DNA from: GCA-2746795 sp964643965
GTDB lineage: Bacteria; Chloroflexota; Anaerolineae; Promineifilales; Promineifilaceae
Direction: 5' to 3'
Length of the DNA stretch: 16,013 bases
Assembly: GCA_964643965.1 (NCBI GenBank)
Contig: CAZXVH010000114.1
Location: 1-16,013 of the forward strand
The translations under genes were made by a program, and so were the position numbers. The notes under the pieces were generated by a model. The model had not been told where the DNA came from. It worked only from the letters and a program-made list of their open reading frames with translations, and made no database searches. Below are positions 1 to 6,972 of the stretch, one piece after another. The number at the start of each line of letters is the position of its first letter. Within the stretch, counting starts at the first letter, position 1.

Positions 1-466
1 TAGTCGGGTAGTCGGATAGTTTCTTTAAAAAGGTGAATCGTTGACGAGTGTTTGATGCCATATACAGTTTAACCAATTTTTGCTCGACTGCTTGAATGTC
101 ACTCCTGGCATCTCCGATGTGATTATCAAGGGGGTATCATACGATACCCCCTTGGCTATAATTCCTGCTGATATGTTCTTCACTTCCAGCCGATTTTCGT
201 GTGCTTCATGCTGAGTTTTCTGAAACAAGGTCTTTTTTACCGCAGAGAGCGCGGAGAAGGCGAAGTTTTTCTCAGGTATTGTCTTAAATTCAAAAAATTT
301 CTTAGAAAGGCGAGTTGTCGACAAGCGTTTGATGCCATTTGGTGAGGAAGTTCAGAGCATCGTTGAATTTGGGAAATGGTATGAGAAGGATCATCAATTT
401 GACTGACCCTTACGAGAGCCATGCGGCCATATTCTCCCTTACGATGTTGTAATCACCTTTGATTGG
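1..466. other. Non-coding or decayed region upstream of the deoR operon
   Basis: No convincing gene is visible. The first bases carry two or three copies of an 8-bp unit (TAGTCGGG, TAGTCGGA) that recurs at 7733-7788. A 19-bp imperfect direct repeat (17 of 19 identical, ending GTTTGATGCCAT) lies at 44-62 and 319-337. Around 239-265 there is a purine-rich CGCAGAG/GCGGAG stretch of the kind common in intergenic DNA. From 332 to 406 a short open frame reads MPFGEEVQSIVEFGKW and ends in a stop. It has a protein-like composition and could be the tail of a dead gene, but I do not recognise the family. Two minus-strand frames (25-324 and 237-422) run through the purine-rich repeat, lack a plausible ribosome site and are not called. 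Confidence 0.5.
128..153. repeat. Perfect 11-bp hairpin with 4-base loop
   Basis: AAGGGGGTATC at 128-138 and GATACCCCCTT at 143-153 are exact reverse complements separated by ATAC. The stem is long and stable, but no T-tract follows on either strand, so a classical intrinsic terminator is not supported. It could be a protein-binding palindrome, an RNA processing site or a remnant of a small palindromic repeat. Confidence 0.6.
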
Positions 467-528
467 AAATGCTTGTTAATGTTGACTTCTGACTGTTATT
501 ACCTTAATATATCCATTAACAATCATTT
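467..528. promoter_or_regulatory. 15-bp inverted repeat flanking the deoR promoter (probable operator pair)
   Basis: AAATGCTTGTTAATG at 467-481 and CATTAACAATCATTT at 514-528 are reverse complements with one mismatch in 15. Equivalent positions of the two arms lie roughly four helical turns apart. They bracket the -35 and -10 hexamers at 482-510 exactly, the left arm ending one base before the -35. DeoR-family repressors commonly regulate their own operons through repeated operator sites, so this pair is the natural candidate for binding by the adjacent regulator. Binding itself is inference. Confidence 0.65.
482..510 (+). promoter_or_regulatory. Sigma70-type promoter of the deoR operon
   Basis: TTGACT (482-487), a 17-base spacer and TAATAT (505-510) match the vegetative promoter consensus closely. 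Transcription would start near 517, about 35 bases ahead of the deoR start codon and inside the right arm of the flanking inverted repeat. A repressor bound there would therefore block initiation. Confidence 0.7.
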
Positions 529-551
529 TCGCGCATAAAAACAAAGAATAT

Positions 552-1310
552 ATGATGAAAACAACCCGTCATACTCAAATTAGAAATCTAGTTAATCAAA
601 ACGGTCAGATAACAGTCACTGAACTTAATGGGTTACTGGATGTCAGCGAAGCCACCATTCGGCGTGATTTGGAGGAGTTGGATCAGTTAGGGTGGGTGAG
701 ACGAACCCATGGTGGCGCCGTTCGCGTAGAACGCGCTGAAAAAGAGCCTCCCATTTTTCAACGACAAGCCGTAGAAGGGGAAGAAAAAAAGCGCATTGCC
801 CAAGCGGCAGCAGCGCTTATTCAACCTGGACAAACTATTTTCTTGGGCAGTGGCAGTACGGTCAGCGCCATTGTGCCGCACATTCAAGATATGCCTCTGA
901 CGGTTATCTCCAATTCACTGCCGGTTATCAATCAGTTAACCAATCACCAAAATATCGAACTCATTGTGATTGGGGGGCAACTGCGCCAGAGCGAACTGTC
1001 TATGGTGGGGTATGTGGCGGAGCAAGCGATTCGTGAATTCCGAGCCGACACGGTGTTTATGGGTATGCGGGCGGGAGACCCAAAACATGGCTTCACCAGC
1101 GACTATGTAGATGAAGCGATGACGGATCGTGCGATTCTAAAAATTGCGCCGCGTTGTGTGGTGGTGGCCGACCACACCAAGTTTGGGCGCGTCAGCACGG
1201 TCTTAATGGCGCCGGTAACGGCCGTTAACACCATCATCTCAGACGACAAACTGCAACCAGAACTTGCCGAGGAATTACGCCAACAAGGTCTGGAACTCAT
1301 TCTTGTTTAG
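552..1310 (+). CDS. DeoR-family sugar-phosphate-responsive transcriptional regulator
   Basis: A 252-residue protein of normal length for the family. Residues 6-57 form the winged helix-turn-helix, with the diagnostic stretch VSEATIRRDLEELDQLGWVR at 31-50 followed by RTHGGAV. Residues from about 78 form the DeoR sensor domain (ISOCOT fold), with the phosphosugar-binding loop FLGSGSTVSAI near 97-107 and the C-terminal VVVADHTKFGRVS at 203-215. In characterised members a sugar phosphate binds here and releases the repressor from DNA. Two ATG codons stand in tandem (552 and 555); the first is taken, and only a weak AAAGAA purine run precedes them. It heads the sugar kinase/aldolase operon, so its effector is probably one of those intermediates. 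AgaR, GatR and FruR-like proteins are all possible; the exact effector cannot be read from sequence. Confidence 0.93.
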   Translation: MMKTTRHTQIRNLVNQNGQITVTELNGLLDVSEATIRRDLEELDQLGWVRRTHGGAVRVERAEKEPPIFQRQAVEGEEKKRIAQAAAALIQPGQTIFLGSGSTVSAIVPHIQDMPLTVISNSLPVINQLTNHQNIELIVIGGQLRQSELSMVGYVAEQAIREFRADTVFMGMRAGDPKHGFTSDYVDEAMTDRAILKIAPRCVVVADHTKFGRVSTVLMAPVTAVNTIISDDKLQPELAEELRQQGLELILV

Positions 1311-1331
1311 GTCGAGGATCAGATAGGGAAC

Positions 1332-1496
1332 ATGATGAACGGACAATACAGTTACACAGAAATCACTACCCAAACAGAAGCGTGGTCTGCGGCGCTAACC
1401 GCCTTTGCGGCCGTGGCGTCCACCCTCAGCAGCCAATGGCAATCGCTTCAGCCAACCACTGTTATTTTTACAGGCTGTGGCTCTACCCATGTTTGA
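1332..1496 (+). pseudogene. Truncated SIS-domain sugar isomerase (N-terminal 54 codons only)
   Basis: The frame starts with tandem ATGs preceded by an AGGGA ribosome site and reads MMNGQYSYTEITTQTEAWSA at its start. It ends in VIFTGCGSTH, the first beta-strand and phosphosugar loop of a SIS domain as in AgaS or the GlmS isomerase half. The frame then stops after one more codon. Known enzymes need some 300 more residues, so this is a broken gene. The break coincides with the next start codon: the final CATG contains the ATG of the kinase at 1489, and the stop TGA is at 1494-1496. A clean deletion from the loop to the kinase start is the simplest explanation. Since the kinase has no ribosome site of its own, the remnant may now act as a translated leader for it. 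An assembly collapse is the alternative. Confidence 0.75.
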
Positions 1497-2409
1497 TTTA
1501 CTAATTATCGGAGAGATAAACCCCGACATCATTCTCAGAGGCACAGACGTCGTGCCAGTTTTCGGCCAGGTCGAGAAAATGGTCGAAGCGGCCGATCTGA
1601 CCATTGGTTCCTCCTCTGTTATTACGGCGTGTGGGGCGGCGCGGTTGGGGCTGAAAGTAGCCTTTGTGGGGGTGGTGGGTGATGATCTCTACGGCCGTTT
1701 TATGTTAAACGCCATGCAAGAACGAGGCATCGACGCCAGCCATTGTCTCATCGACCCCGCCTTGCAAACCGGCTTCACCCTCATCCTGGCAAAACCGGAT
1801 GGTGACAGAGCGATGCTTACCTATGCGGGTGCGATTCCGGCTTTGAAACCAGAACAAGTCAGCCGTGAGTTAATTGAGCAGACGCATCACCTTCATGTCG
1901 GTAGTTACTTCTTACTGGATGGATTGCGGGACGGTTTGCCCGAACTGTTTTCCGCTGCCCACGCCCATAATGTGACCACTTCCCTCGATACCAACTGGGA
2001 TCCACGAGAACAATGGCAGGTTGAACGCATCCTGCCCCATTGCGATCTCCTGCTCCCCAATGCCGCTGAAGCAAAACGATTGGCTCGCTGTGATTCACTG
2101 GATGAGGCTTTGACGACGTTGGCAAAAATTGTCCCAACGCTTGCCGTGAAGTTGGGTGCGGAAGGGGGGCTGGTGGTGCAAGGAGATGAGATGGTGCGGA
2201 AACGGCCGTTTCCCGTCAACATCATAGACACCGTAGGCGCCGGCGACTCCTTCAACGCTGGCTTTTTATACGGCGCCATCAAGCAATGGCCTCCAGCCCG
2301 AAGCTTGCAACTGGCGCTGGCTTGCGGCTCCCTTTCTACCCGGGCGGCCGGTGGCACAACAGCCCAACCCACTTTGGACGAAGCAATAAAAATAATAAAC
2401 CAAAGCTAA
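1489..2409 (+). CDS. PfkB/ribokinase-family carbohydrate kinase
   Basis: Transfers phosphate from ATP to a sugar or sugar phosphate in the cytoplasm. The start is placed at 1489 (MFDLLIIGEINPDIILRG), giving 306 residues, normal for the family. An upstream extension in the same frame would run through the isomerase remnant and has no homologous character. Visible motifs are an N-terminal beta strand with GEINPD, the TACGAARLG region near residue 46, NAAE at 191-194 (the NxxE metal motif), and the C-terminal PfkB signature DTVGAGDSFNAGF at 247-259 with catalytic base D253. No Shine-Dalgarno precedes the ATG, and translation is probably coupled to the upstream reading frame. The aldolase follows 13 bases downstream. 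Substrate is uncertain: fructose, tagatose phosphate, an amino-sugar or 2-keto-3-deoxy acid kinase are all compatible with the fold. Confidence 0.9.
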   Translation: MFDLLIIGEINPDIILRGTDVVPVFGQVEKMVEAADLTIGSSSVITACGAARLGLKVAFVGVVGDDLYGRFMLNAMQERGIDASHCLIDPALQTGFTLILAKPDGDRAMLTYAGAIPALKPEQVSRELIEQTHHLHVGSYFLLDGLRDGLPELFSAAHAHNVTTSLDTNWDPREQWQVERILPHCDLLLPNAAEAKRLARCDSLDEALTTLAKIVPTLAVKLGAEGGLVVQGDEMVRKRPFPVNIIDTVGAGDSFNAGFLYGAIKQWPPARSLQLALACGSLSTRAAGGTTAQPTLDEAIKIINQS

Positions 2410-2422
2410 AAGGTATCCGATT

Positions 2423-3301
2423 ATGACTTTACGCAATGTACTCCCCTGGATTCAAACGGCTTATCAAGAAGGCTATGCCATTGCCGCCTTCAACGCCAAT
2501 ACATTGGAACAAATGCAGTCCATCGTCTTGGCGGCGCAAGTTGAACACGCCCCCGTTATCATTCAAGTAAGCCATCGCGCACTCCAGTACGTGGGCAGCG
2601 GTAGTGAAATTCTTGGCCTGCAATATATGGCCGCCATCGGCAAAGTAGCCGCTAACAGCGTCGAGGTTCCCGTCTCCTTGCATTTGGATCACGCCAACGA
2701 GCAGGAAGTGCTGCAAGCCATCGCTCTTGGCTTCACCTCCGTCATGTTTGATGGCGATGGCCTTCCGTTTGCCGAAAATGTTGCTATCACCCGGCGCTTG
2801 TGCCAGGTTGCCCATTCACGCGGCGTTTGTATGGAAGCGGAAATTGGCGAAGTTCCCAAACCGGATGACGCCGCTTTTGATCTTGCTGGCATCAGCCTCA
2901 CCACCTCAGATGAAGCGGAACAATTTGTTAACGCCACCGGCATCGACCTTCTCGCCATTGCCCTCGGCTCTGTGCATGGCCTCAAAGATAAATCAGTCTC
3001 GCTAGATTTAGGACGACTGCAAGCCATTCGGGCGCGTGTGGATACGCCACTGGTTTTACATGGTTCCTCTGGCGTCAAAGATGAAGACATTGCCCGAGGC
3101 ATCAAGCTGGGGCTGGCAAAGGTCAACATCGCCACGCAGCTAAACAAAGCCTTCACCGGCGCTGTGCGCGAAGTATTGTCCGCCGATGCAGAACTCGTTG
3201 ATCCGCGCAAATATTTGGGGCCAGGACGAGACGCCCAGATGGAAGTGGTGCGAGAACGGCTGCGTTTTGTGGGCGCGGCCGGGAAAGCAGGAGAGGTGTG
3301 A
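2423..3301 (+). CDS. Class II (metal-dependent) ketose-bisphosphate aldolase, FbaA/GatY/KbaY type
   Basis: Cleaves fructose- or tagatose-1,6-bisphosphate to dihydroxyacetone phosphate and glyceraldehyde 3-phosphate. At 292 residues it matches the short GatY/KbaY class. Visible active-site elements are SLHLDHA at 85-91 (catalytic D89, zinc ligand H90), GFTSVMFDG at 103-111, MEAEIG at 137-142, GSVHG at 182-186 (zinc ligand H185), VLHGSSG at 211-217 (zinc ligand H213) and VNIATQLN near 234-241 for phosphate binding. The usual G-x-GG-x-ED loop after EAEIG is replaced by GEVPKPDDA, and the usual DGS by DGD, which may shift substrate preference. An AAAAGG site precedes the ATG by about 10 bases. 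It lies between two PfkB-family kinases, as expected for an enzyme receiving a bisphosphorylated ketose. Fructose versus tagatose epimer specificity cannot be told from sequence. Confidence 0.9.
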   Translation: MTLRNVLPWIQTAYQEGYAIAAFNANTLEQMQSIVLAAQVEHAPVIIQVSHRALQYVGSGSEILGLQYMAAIGKVAANSVEVPVSLHLDHANEQEVLQAIALGFTSVMFDGDGLPFAENVAITRRLCQVAHSRGVCMEAEIGEVPKPDDAAFDLAGISLTTSDEAEQFVNATGIDLLAIALGSVHGLKDKSVSLDLGRLQAIRARVDTPLVLHGSSGVKDEDIARGIKLGLAKVNIATQLNKAFTGAVREVLSADAELVDPRKYLGPGRDAQMEVVRERLRFVGAAGKAGEV

Positions 3302-3340
3302 TTGGAGATTAAACAGGTTTCTAATCTCTAATTGTTTCTT
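3302..3340 (+). terminator. Intercistronic hairpin with T-rich tail
   Basis: TTGGAGATTA at 3302-3311 pairs with TAATCTCTAA at 3322-3331 (ten pairs including one G-T), with a 10-base loop, followed by the T-rich TTGTTTCTTT. It sits directly after the aldolase stop and before the second kinase. It could partly terminate or stabilise the upstream transcript and lower expression of the last gene. The stem is AT-rich and weak, so full termination is doubtful. Confidence 0.35.
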
Positions 3341-3350
3341 TGGAAATTTC

Positions 3351-4292
3351 ATGATTCTTTGTGTCAATCTAAACGCTGCTATTGACAAGACGATTATTGT
3401 CGATGGCTTTCAATTGGGCGCTATTCATCGGCCGGAAGCGGTGAAATCGTTGGCGGGAGGCAAGGGTTGTAACGTGGCTCGTGCTTTGAAGCAGTTTGGA
3501 GAGAAACCTGTGGTCACGGGGTGGGTGGGCGGCGCGGCGGGGCAGTTTATCGAGAATGGGCTGCAAGCTGAAGGCATTGCCACCGATTTTGTCTACACCG
3601 GTTTTGAGTCACGCACCTGCACTTCTATTTTGGACAGCCGCAATCAAGTCATGACGGAAATCTATGAAAAGGGCGAGGCGGTATCACCGGAAAAAGTAGC
3701 AGAAATGCTGGATCGTTTTCGAGAGAGGGTGGGTAGCGCAACGGCCGTTTCCCTTTCTGGCAGCCTTCCCCCTGGCGCGCCGCTAGATATTTATGCCCAG
3801 CTCATCAATATTGCCCATGAAGCCCATGTGCCTGCGTTCCTCGACAGCAGCAGCCATGCCTTGCGGCATGGCGTGGCGGCAAAACCATTCCTGATTAAGC
3901 CCAACGAAACGGAAGTATCCATTTTGGCGGAACAGGAGCTGACCACGCTTGCTGAGTTTGCAGAAGCAGCGGTTGCCATCGCCACTCGCTATGAAACCAT
4001 TGTGGTGCTGTCTCTGGGCGAAGAAGGGGCGCTGGCGGTAAATGGGGAAACGGCCGTTTATCTGCAACCCCCACCCGTTCAAGCAAAAAGTGCGGTGGGG
4101 TCGGGCGATTGTATGGTGGCCGGTTTGATTCACGGTTTCACCCAGGGGCTTGATTGGATCGAATCAGTTAAATATGGGGTGGCGGCCGGTACGGCCAATA
4201 CGCTCACCCTGGGCGCCGGCCGGTTTTCCCGCCCTGATTTTGACCATGTTTTCAATTCTCTTCCAGATCGGCCGCTTCTGTTCGGGAATTGA
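3351..4292 (+). CDS. 1-phosphofructokinase-family kinase (FruK/LacC/tagatose-6-phosphate kinase type)
   Basis: Phosphorylates a hexose phosphate to a bisphosphate, feeding the neighbouring aldolase. The start at 3351 (MILCVNLNAAIDKT) gives 313 residues and begins exactly at the first conserved strand; a longer in-frame extension overlaps the aldolase and is rejected. Motifs include AGGKGCNVARAL at 35-46 (PfkB signature 1), SGSLPPG at 136-142 typical of the FruK/PfkB/LacC subfamily, KPNETE at 183-188, and AVGSGDCMVAGL at 248-259 with catalytic D253. The Cys after GSGD, where many relatives have Ser or Ala, is unremarkable. The preceding gap of 49 bases carries a hairpin and only a weak GGA ribosome site. 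The operon thus has two PfkB-type kinases: probably one makes the monophosphate and this one the bisphosphate. Confidence 0.9.
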   Translation: MILCVNLNAAIDKTIIVDGFQLGAIHRPEAVKSLAGGKGCNVARALKQFGEKPVVTGWVGGAAGQFIENGLQAEGIATDFVYTGFESRTCTSILDSRNQVMTEIYEKGEAVSPEKVAEMLDRFRERVGSATAVSLSGSLPPGAPLDIYAQLINIAHEAHVPAFLDSSSHALRHGVAAKPFLIKPNETEVSILAEQELTTLAEFAEAAVAIATRYETIVVLSLGEEGALAVNGETAVYLQPPPVQAKSAVGSGDCMVAGLIHGFTQGLDWIESVKYGVAAGTANTLTLGAGRFSRPDFDHVFNSLPDRPLLFGN

Positions 4293-4295
4293 GGG

Positions 4296-4317
4296 TATAC
4301 TTGAAATCAAATTTGAT
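4296..4317 (+). promoter_or_regulatory. Possible -10 box and 12-bp palindrome upstream of the oxidoreductase
   Basis: TATACT at 4296-4301 resembles a -10 hexamer and is followed by the perfect palindrome ATCAAATTTGAT at 4306-4317, where a transcript would begin. No good -35 is present (the preceding bases lie inside the kinase gene). It may be an internal promoter with an operator for the oxidoreductase-transporter pair, but chance occurrence is possible. Confidence 0.3.
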
Positions 4318-4343
4318 GGCATTCTAACTGAGAAAAAGGGGAT

Positions 4344-5684
4344 ATGATGAGCAAAAAAATTGTGATTATCGGCGGGGGGCCGGCCGGCATTGAAGCGGCC
4401 AAAGCAGCGGCTAAAGCCGGGGCGCAGGTGACGTTAGTGAGCAATACGCCGCTGGGCGGGCGGGCCGGCTGGCACAGCTTGCTGCCCAGCAAGGTATGGC
4501 TGACGGCGGCCGATACCCTGGGAGCATTTGCAGAGGCAGAAGGCATGGGTTTATTTGGCGCGGCCGGGCAGGCGGATGCGCCGGCCATCGTAGAGCGCAT
4601 CAAAGTAGTGAAAGCGGGTTGGCACAGCCAGCAGCAGGCGGCGTTGGCAAAAGCGGGCGTGGCGGTGGTGATAGGAACGGCCGTTTTCCATGATTCCCAT
4701 ACCCTCACCATCAGCCAGGAAGAAAGTCAGTTCAGCCTGGCGGCCGACGCTTTTATTGTGGCGACCGGCTCTGTACCCGTCTTCCCGCCCACCATGAGAC
4801 CAAACGGCAGAAATGTGTTGGCCCCCCGTTTTGCCAGCGCCCTGCACACCTTGCCCAAGAGCATGGTGGTGGTGGGCGCGGGAGCCACCGGGACGGAATT
4901 TGTCTACCTGTTTAACCGGCTCGGGCTGGCCGTGACCTGGATTGTGGATCAATTTGGCGTCCTGCCAGACTTTGATCGCCAGGCCGCGCAGACGTTGGTG
5001 GCTATCCTGGCCAGGCGCGGCGTCACTATCGTGGCCGGGCATATGGCCGAGCGTATTGATCAAATCGAAGCGGGCGTGGCCGTGGCGACCACCGATGGCG
5101 CCCTGCATCCGGCGGCGGCGGCCTTCCTGGCCATTGGGCGCAAACCGGACACGGCCGATCTCAATCTGGCAGCGGCCGGCTTAACCCTGGAGAAGGGGAC
5201 GGTGATGGTGGATGAAAACGGCCGTTCCCCTCAACCGCACATCTACTTTGCCGGCGACGCTTCCGGCCTGCCCATGATCGCCAACCGGGCCATGGCCCAG
5301 GCGTGGGCGGCGGGACGGGCGGCGGCCGGGCAACCCCCCGTTCCCTTTAGCGAATTGACCGTGATTGGGGCGGTGTATGCCGAACCCCAGGTGGCGCAGG
5401 TGGGCGTCTTGCTAGGCGAAGGCCTTAAAACGGTGAGTGTGCCCTTCAGCGCCAGCCTTAAAAGCCATTTGCTGCCTGACGAGGAAGCGTTTGTGAAACT
5501 GGCCTATGCGGAGGAAAACGGCCGTTTAACCGGGGCTGTTGCCATCGGCCCCCACGCCGCCGACGTATTGGCCCCCGTTATGGTTGCCCTCCACGCTGGT
5601 TTGGCTGTCTCAGACCTGGCGGCGCTTTATGCCGCCCATCCCACCTTGAGCGAACTGGCCTTCGCTGCCGCCCGCGTCGCTTGA
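4344..5684 (+). CDS. FAD/NAD(P)-dependent oxidoreductase, dihydrolipoamide dehydrogenase fold lacking the redox disulfide
   Basis: A 446-residue flavoprotein with the full two-Rossmann architecture: FAD dinucleotide site IGGGPAGIEA at 9-18, NAD(P) site VVVGAGATGTEF at 175-186, FAD-contacting IYFAGDASG at 300-308, and the C-terminal dimerisation domain from about 338 (VIGAVYAEPQVAQVG) ending with HPTLSE at 432-437. That His-Glu pair is the catalytic acid/base of lipoamide and mercuric reductases. In contrast, the N-terminal segment that normally reads GGTCLNVGCIPSK is GGRAGWHSLLPSK at 38-50, so both redox cysteines are absent and classical disulfide chemistry is impossible. It is therefore probably a flavin-only dehydrogenase or quinone/NAD oxidoreductase; the substrate is unknown. 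A strong AAAAGGGG site precedes tandem ATGs (4344, 4347). The MFS gene begins at its stop codon, so the two are co-translated. Two ENGR segments (291, 391) come from the AACGGCCGTT repeat. Confidence 0.88.
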   Translation: MMSKKIVIIGGGPAGIEAAKAAAKAGAQVTLVSNTPLGGRAGWHSLLPSKVWLTAADTLGAFAEAEGMGLFGAAGQADAPAIVERIKVVKAGWHSQQQAALAKAGVAVVIGTAVFHDSHTLTISQEESQFSLAADAFIVATGSVPVFPPTMRPNGRNVLAPRFASALHTLPKSMVVVGAGATGTEFVYLFNRLGLAVTWIVDQFGVLPDFDRQAAQTLVAILARRGVTIVAGHMAERIDQIEAGVAVATTDGALHPAAAAFLAIGRKPDTADLNLAAAGLTLEKGTVMVDENGRSPQPHIYFAGDASGLPMIANRAMAQAWAAGRAAAGQPPVPFSELTVIGAVYAEPQVAQVGVLLGEGLKTVSVPFSASLKSHLLPDEEAFVKLAYAEENGRLTGAVAIGPHAADVLAPVMVALHAGLAVSDLAALYAAHPTLSELAFAAARVA

Positions 5685-6859
5685 GAAATGATGTGACAGC
5701 TACAAAAAAAACAACCACTGGCTACTATCTTGGCTTTATCACGTTAGGTATGGCGGCGGCCTCGCTGGGACCTACGCTGCCCGGTTTGGCCGAACAGGTC
5801 GGCGTGCAAATCAGCCAGATGGGGTTTTTGTTTAGCGCTCGCTCGGTGGGGTTTTTACTGGGGGCGCTGCTGGTCGGCCGCTTGTATGATCGTCTGCCGG
5901 GACACCGGCTGCTGACGCTGGCCTTGTTTGGCGTGGCGCTGCTGATGGCCATGGTTCCCTTACTTTCTAGTTTTTGGCTGATAACGGCCGTTTTCTTCCT
6001 CCTCGGTCTCAGTGAATCAGGCATCGACGTGGGCAGCAATACCCTCATCGTCTGGCTGCATGGCAAAGCAGTGGGGCCGTACATGAATGGGCTGCACTTC
6101 TTCTTTGGCGTCGGCTCCTTCCTGGCCCCGATCATCATCGCCCAGGTCATCACGCTGCCCAATGGGATGCAGTGGGCTTACTGGATGCTGGCGCTGTTGA
6201 TGCTGCCGGCCGTCCTTTACGTCTCGCGTATCCCATCGCCGGCCATGCCCGAAACGGCCCAGAGCGCCATTGCCGGGGTGATCAACTGGCCGGTCGTCGG
6301 CCTGATTGCTCTTTTTTTCTTCCTCTATTCCGGCGCAGAGATCGCCTATGGCGGCTGGATTTACACCTACGCTTTAGCCACCGGCACAGGAACGGCCAGC
6401 AGCGCCGCTTACCTCACCTCGATTTTCTGGGCGTCGCTCACGCTGGGGCGCTTAGTGGGCATTCCGGTGGCGGCGCGGCTGCGGGCGCGAGAGATTTTGT
6501 TGATCGACCTGACCGGTAGTCTGCTGAGTTTGGGTCTGATATTGATTGCGCCAGAGGCAACGGCCGTTGTCTGGACAGGAACCATCGCGTTGGGACTGTT
6601 CATGGCTTCCATCTTTCCCACCACGCTCACCCTGGCGGAGCGTAATACCAATGTCAGTGGGGCGGTGACAAGCTACTTTTTTGTGGGCGCCAGTCTGGGC
6701 GGCATGACCATTCCCTGGCTGGTGGGGCGGCAGTTTGAGCAAAGCGGCTCACAAGCGGTGATGGTTATCATCTTTGGCTGTTTGGTAATGGCGTCAGCCG
6801 TGTATGCTCTGCTGATGCGCCAAATCAAGGTGGCCCACGCCGCGCAGGCGCCATCTTAA
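5681..6859 (+). CDS. Major facilitator superfamily transporter (FucP/NaGLT-like)
   Basis: An integral membrane protein of up to 392 residues with about twelve hydrophobic segments in two halves split near residue 183-200. The cytoplasmic loop between helices 2 and 3 carries GRLYDRLPGHR (66-76), the MFS motif A. LHFFFGVGSFLAP (138-150) and AEIAYGGWIYTYAL (219-232) resemble the fucose/glucose permease branch (FHS family), suggesting a proton- or sodium-coupled sugar substrate; this is family resemblance only. The start is uncertain: TTG at 5681 overlaps the upstream stop (TTGA), whereas GTG at 5693 has a GAGA site six bases upstream and loses only four residues. ATGs at 5688 and 5691 are out of frame. 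Coupling to the cysteine-less oxidoreductase suggests the pair imports and oxidises, or exports, a common compound. Confidence 0.88.
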   Translation: MRNDVTATKKTTTGYYLGFITLGMAAASLGPTLPGLAEQVGVQISQMGFLFSARSVGFLLGALLVGRLYDRLPGHRLLTLALFGVALLMAMVPLLSSFWLITAVFFLLGLSESGIDVGSNTLIVWLHGKAVGPYMNGLHFFFGVGSFLAPIIIAQVITLPNGMQWAYWMLALLMLPAVLYVSRIPSPAMPETAQSAIAGVINWPVVGLIALFFFLYSGAEIAYGGWIYTYALATGTGTASSAAYLTSIFWASLTLGRLVGIPVAARLRAREILLIDLTGSLLSLGLILIAPEATAVVWTGTIALGLFMASIFPTTLTLAERNTNVSGAVTSYFFVGASLGGMTIPWLVGRQFEQSGSQAVMVIIFGCLVMASAVYALLMRQIKVAHAAQAPS

Positions 6860-6972
6860 TCTACTGGTAACGGGCATAACCTGACATTTTTACCAGGGAT
6901 GGCATGGTCAGAAATCGACCACAGCGAGTATAAACTACCGGGCGCTGGCATTTTTGAATTCTTCTTTAGTAC

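Noticed and set aside
25..324. A 99-residue minus-strand frame in the left intergenic region
   Set aside because: Its first third is the translation of a purine-rich CGCAGAG-type repeat, it crosses the 11-bp hairpin, and it shows no motif or ribosome site.
1405..1488. N-terminal extension of the first PfkB kinase
   Set aside because: These 28 codons overlap the SIS remnant in another frame and precede the conserved first strand; the remnant frame, not this one, shows recognisable family sequence.
3186..3350. Upstream extension of the second kinase into the aldolase gene
   Set aside because: It reads the aldolase C-terminus out of frame and the intercistronic hairpin; the conserved FruK-type start is MILCVNLNAA at 3351.
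6864..6896. Terminator after the MFS gene
   Set aside because: CTGGTAA and TTACCAG can pair, but the loop is 19 bases and no T-tract follows.
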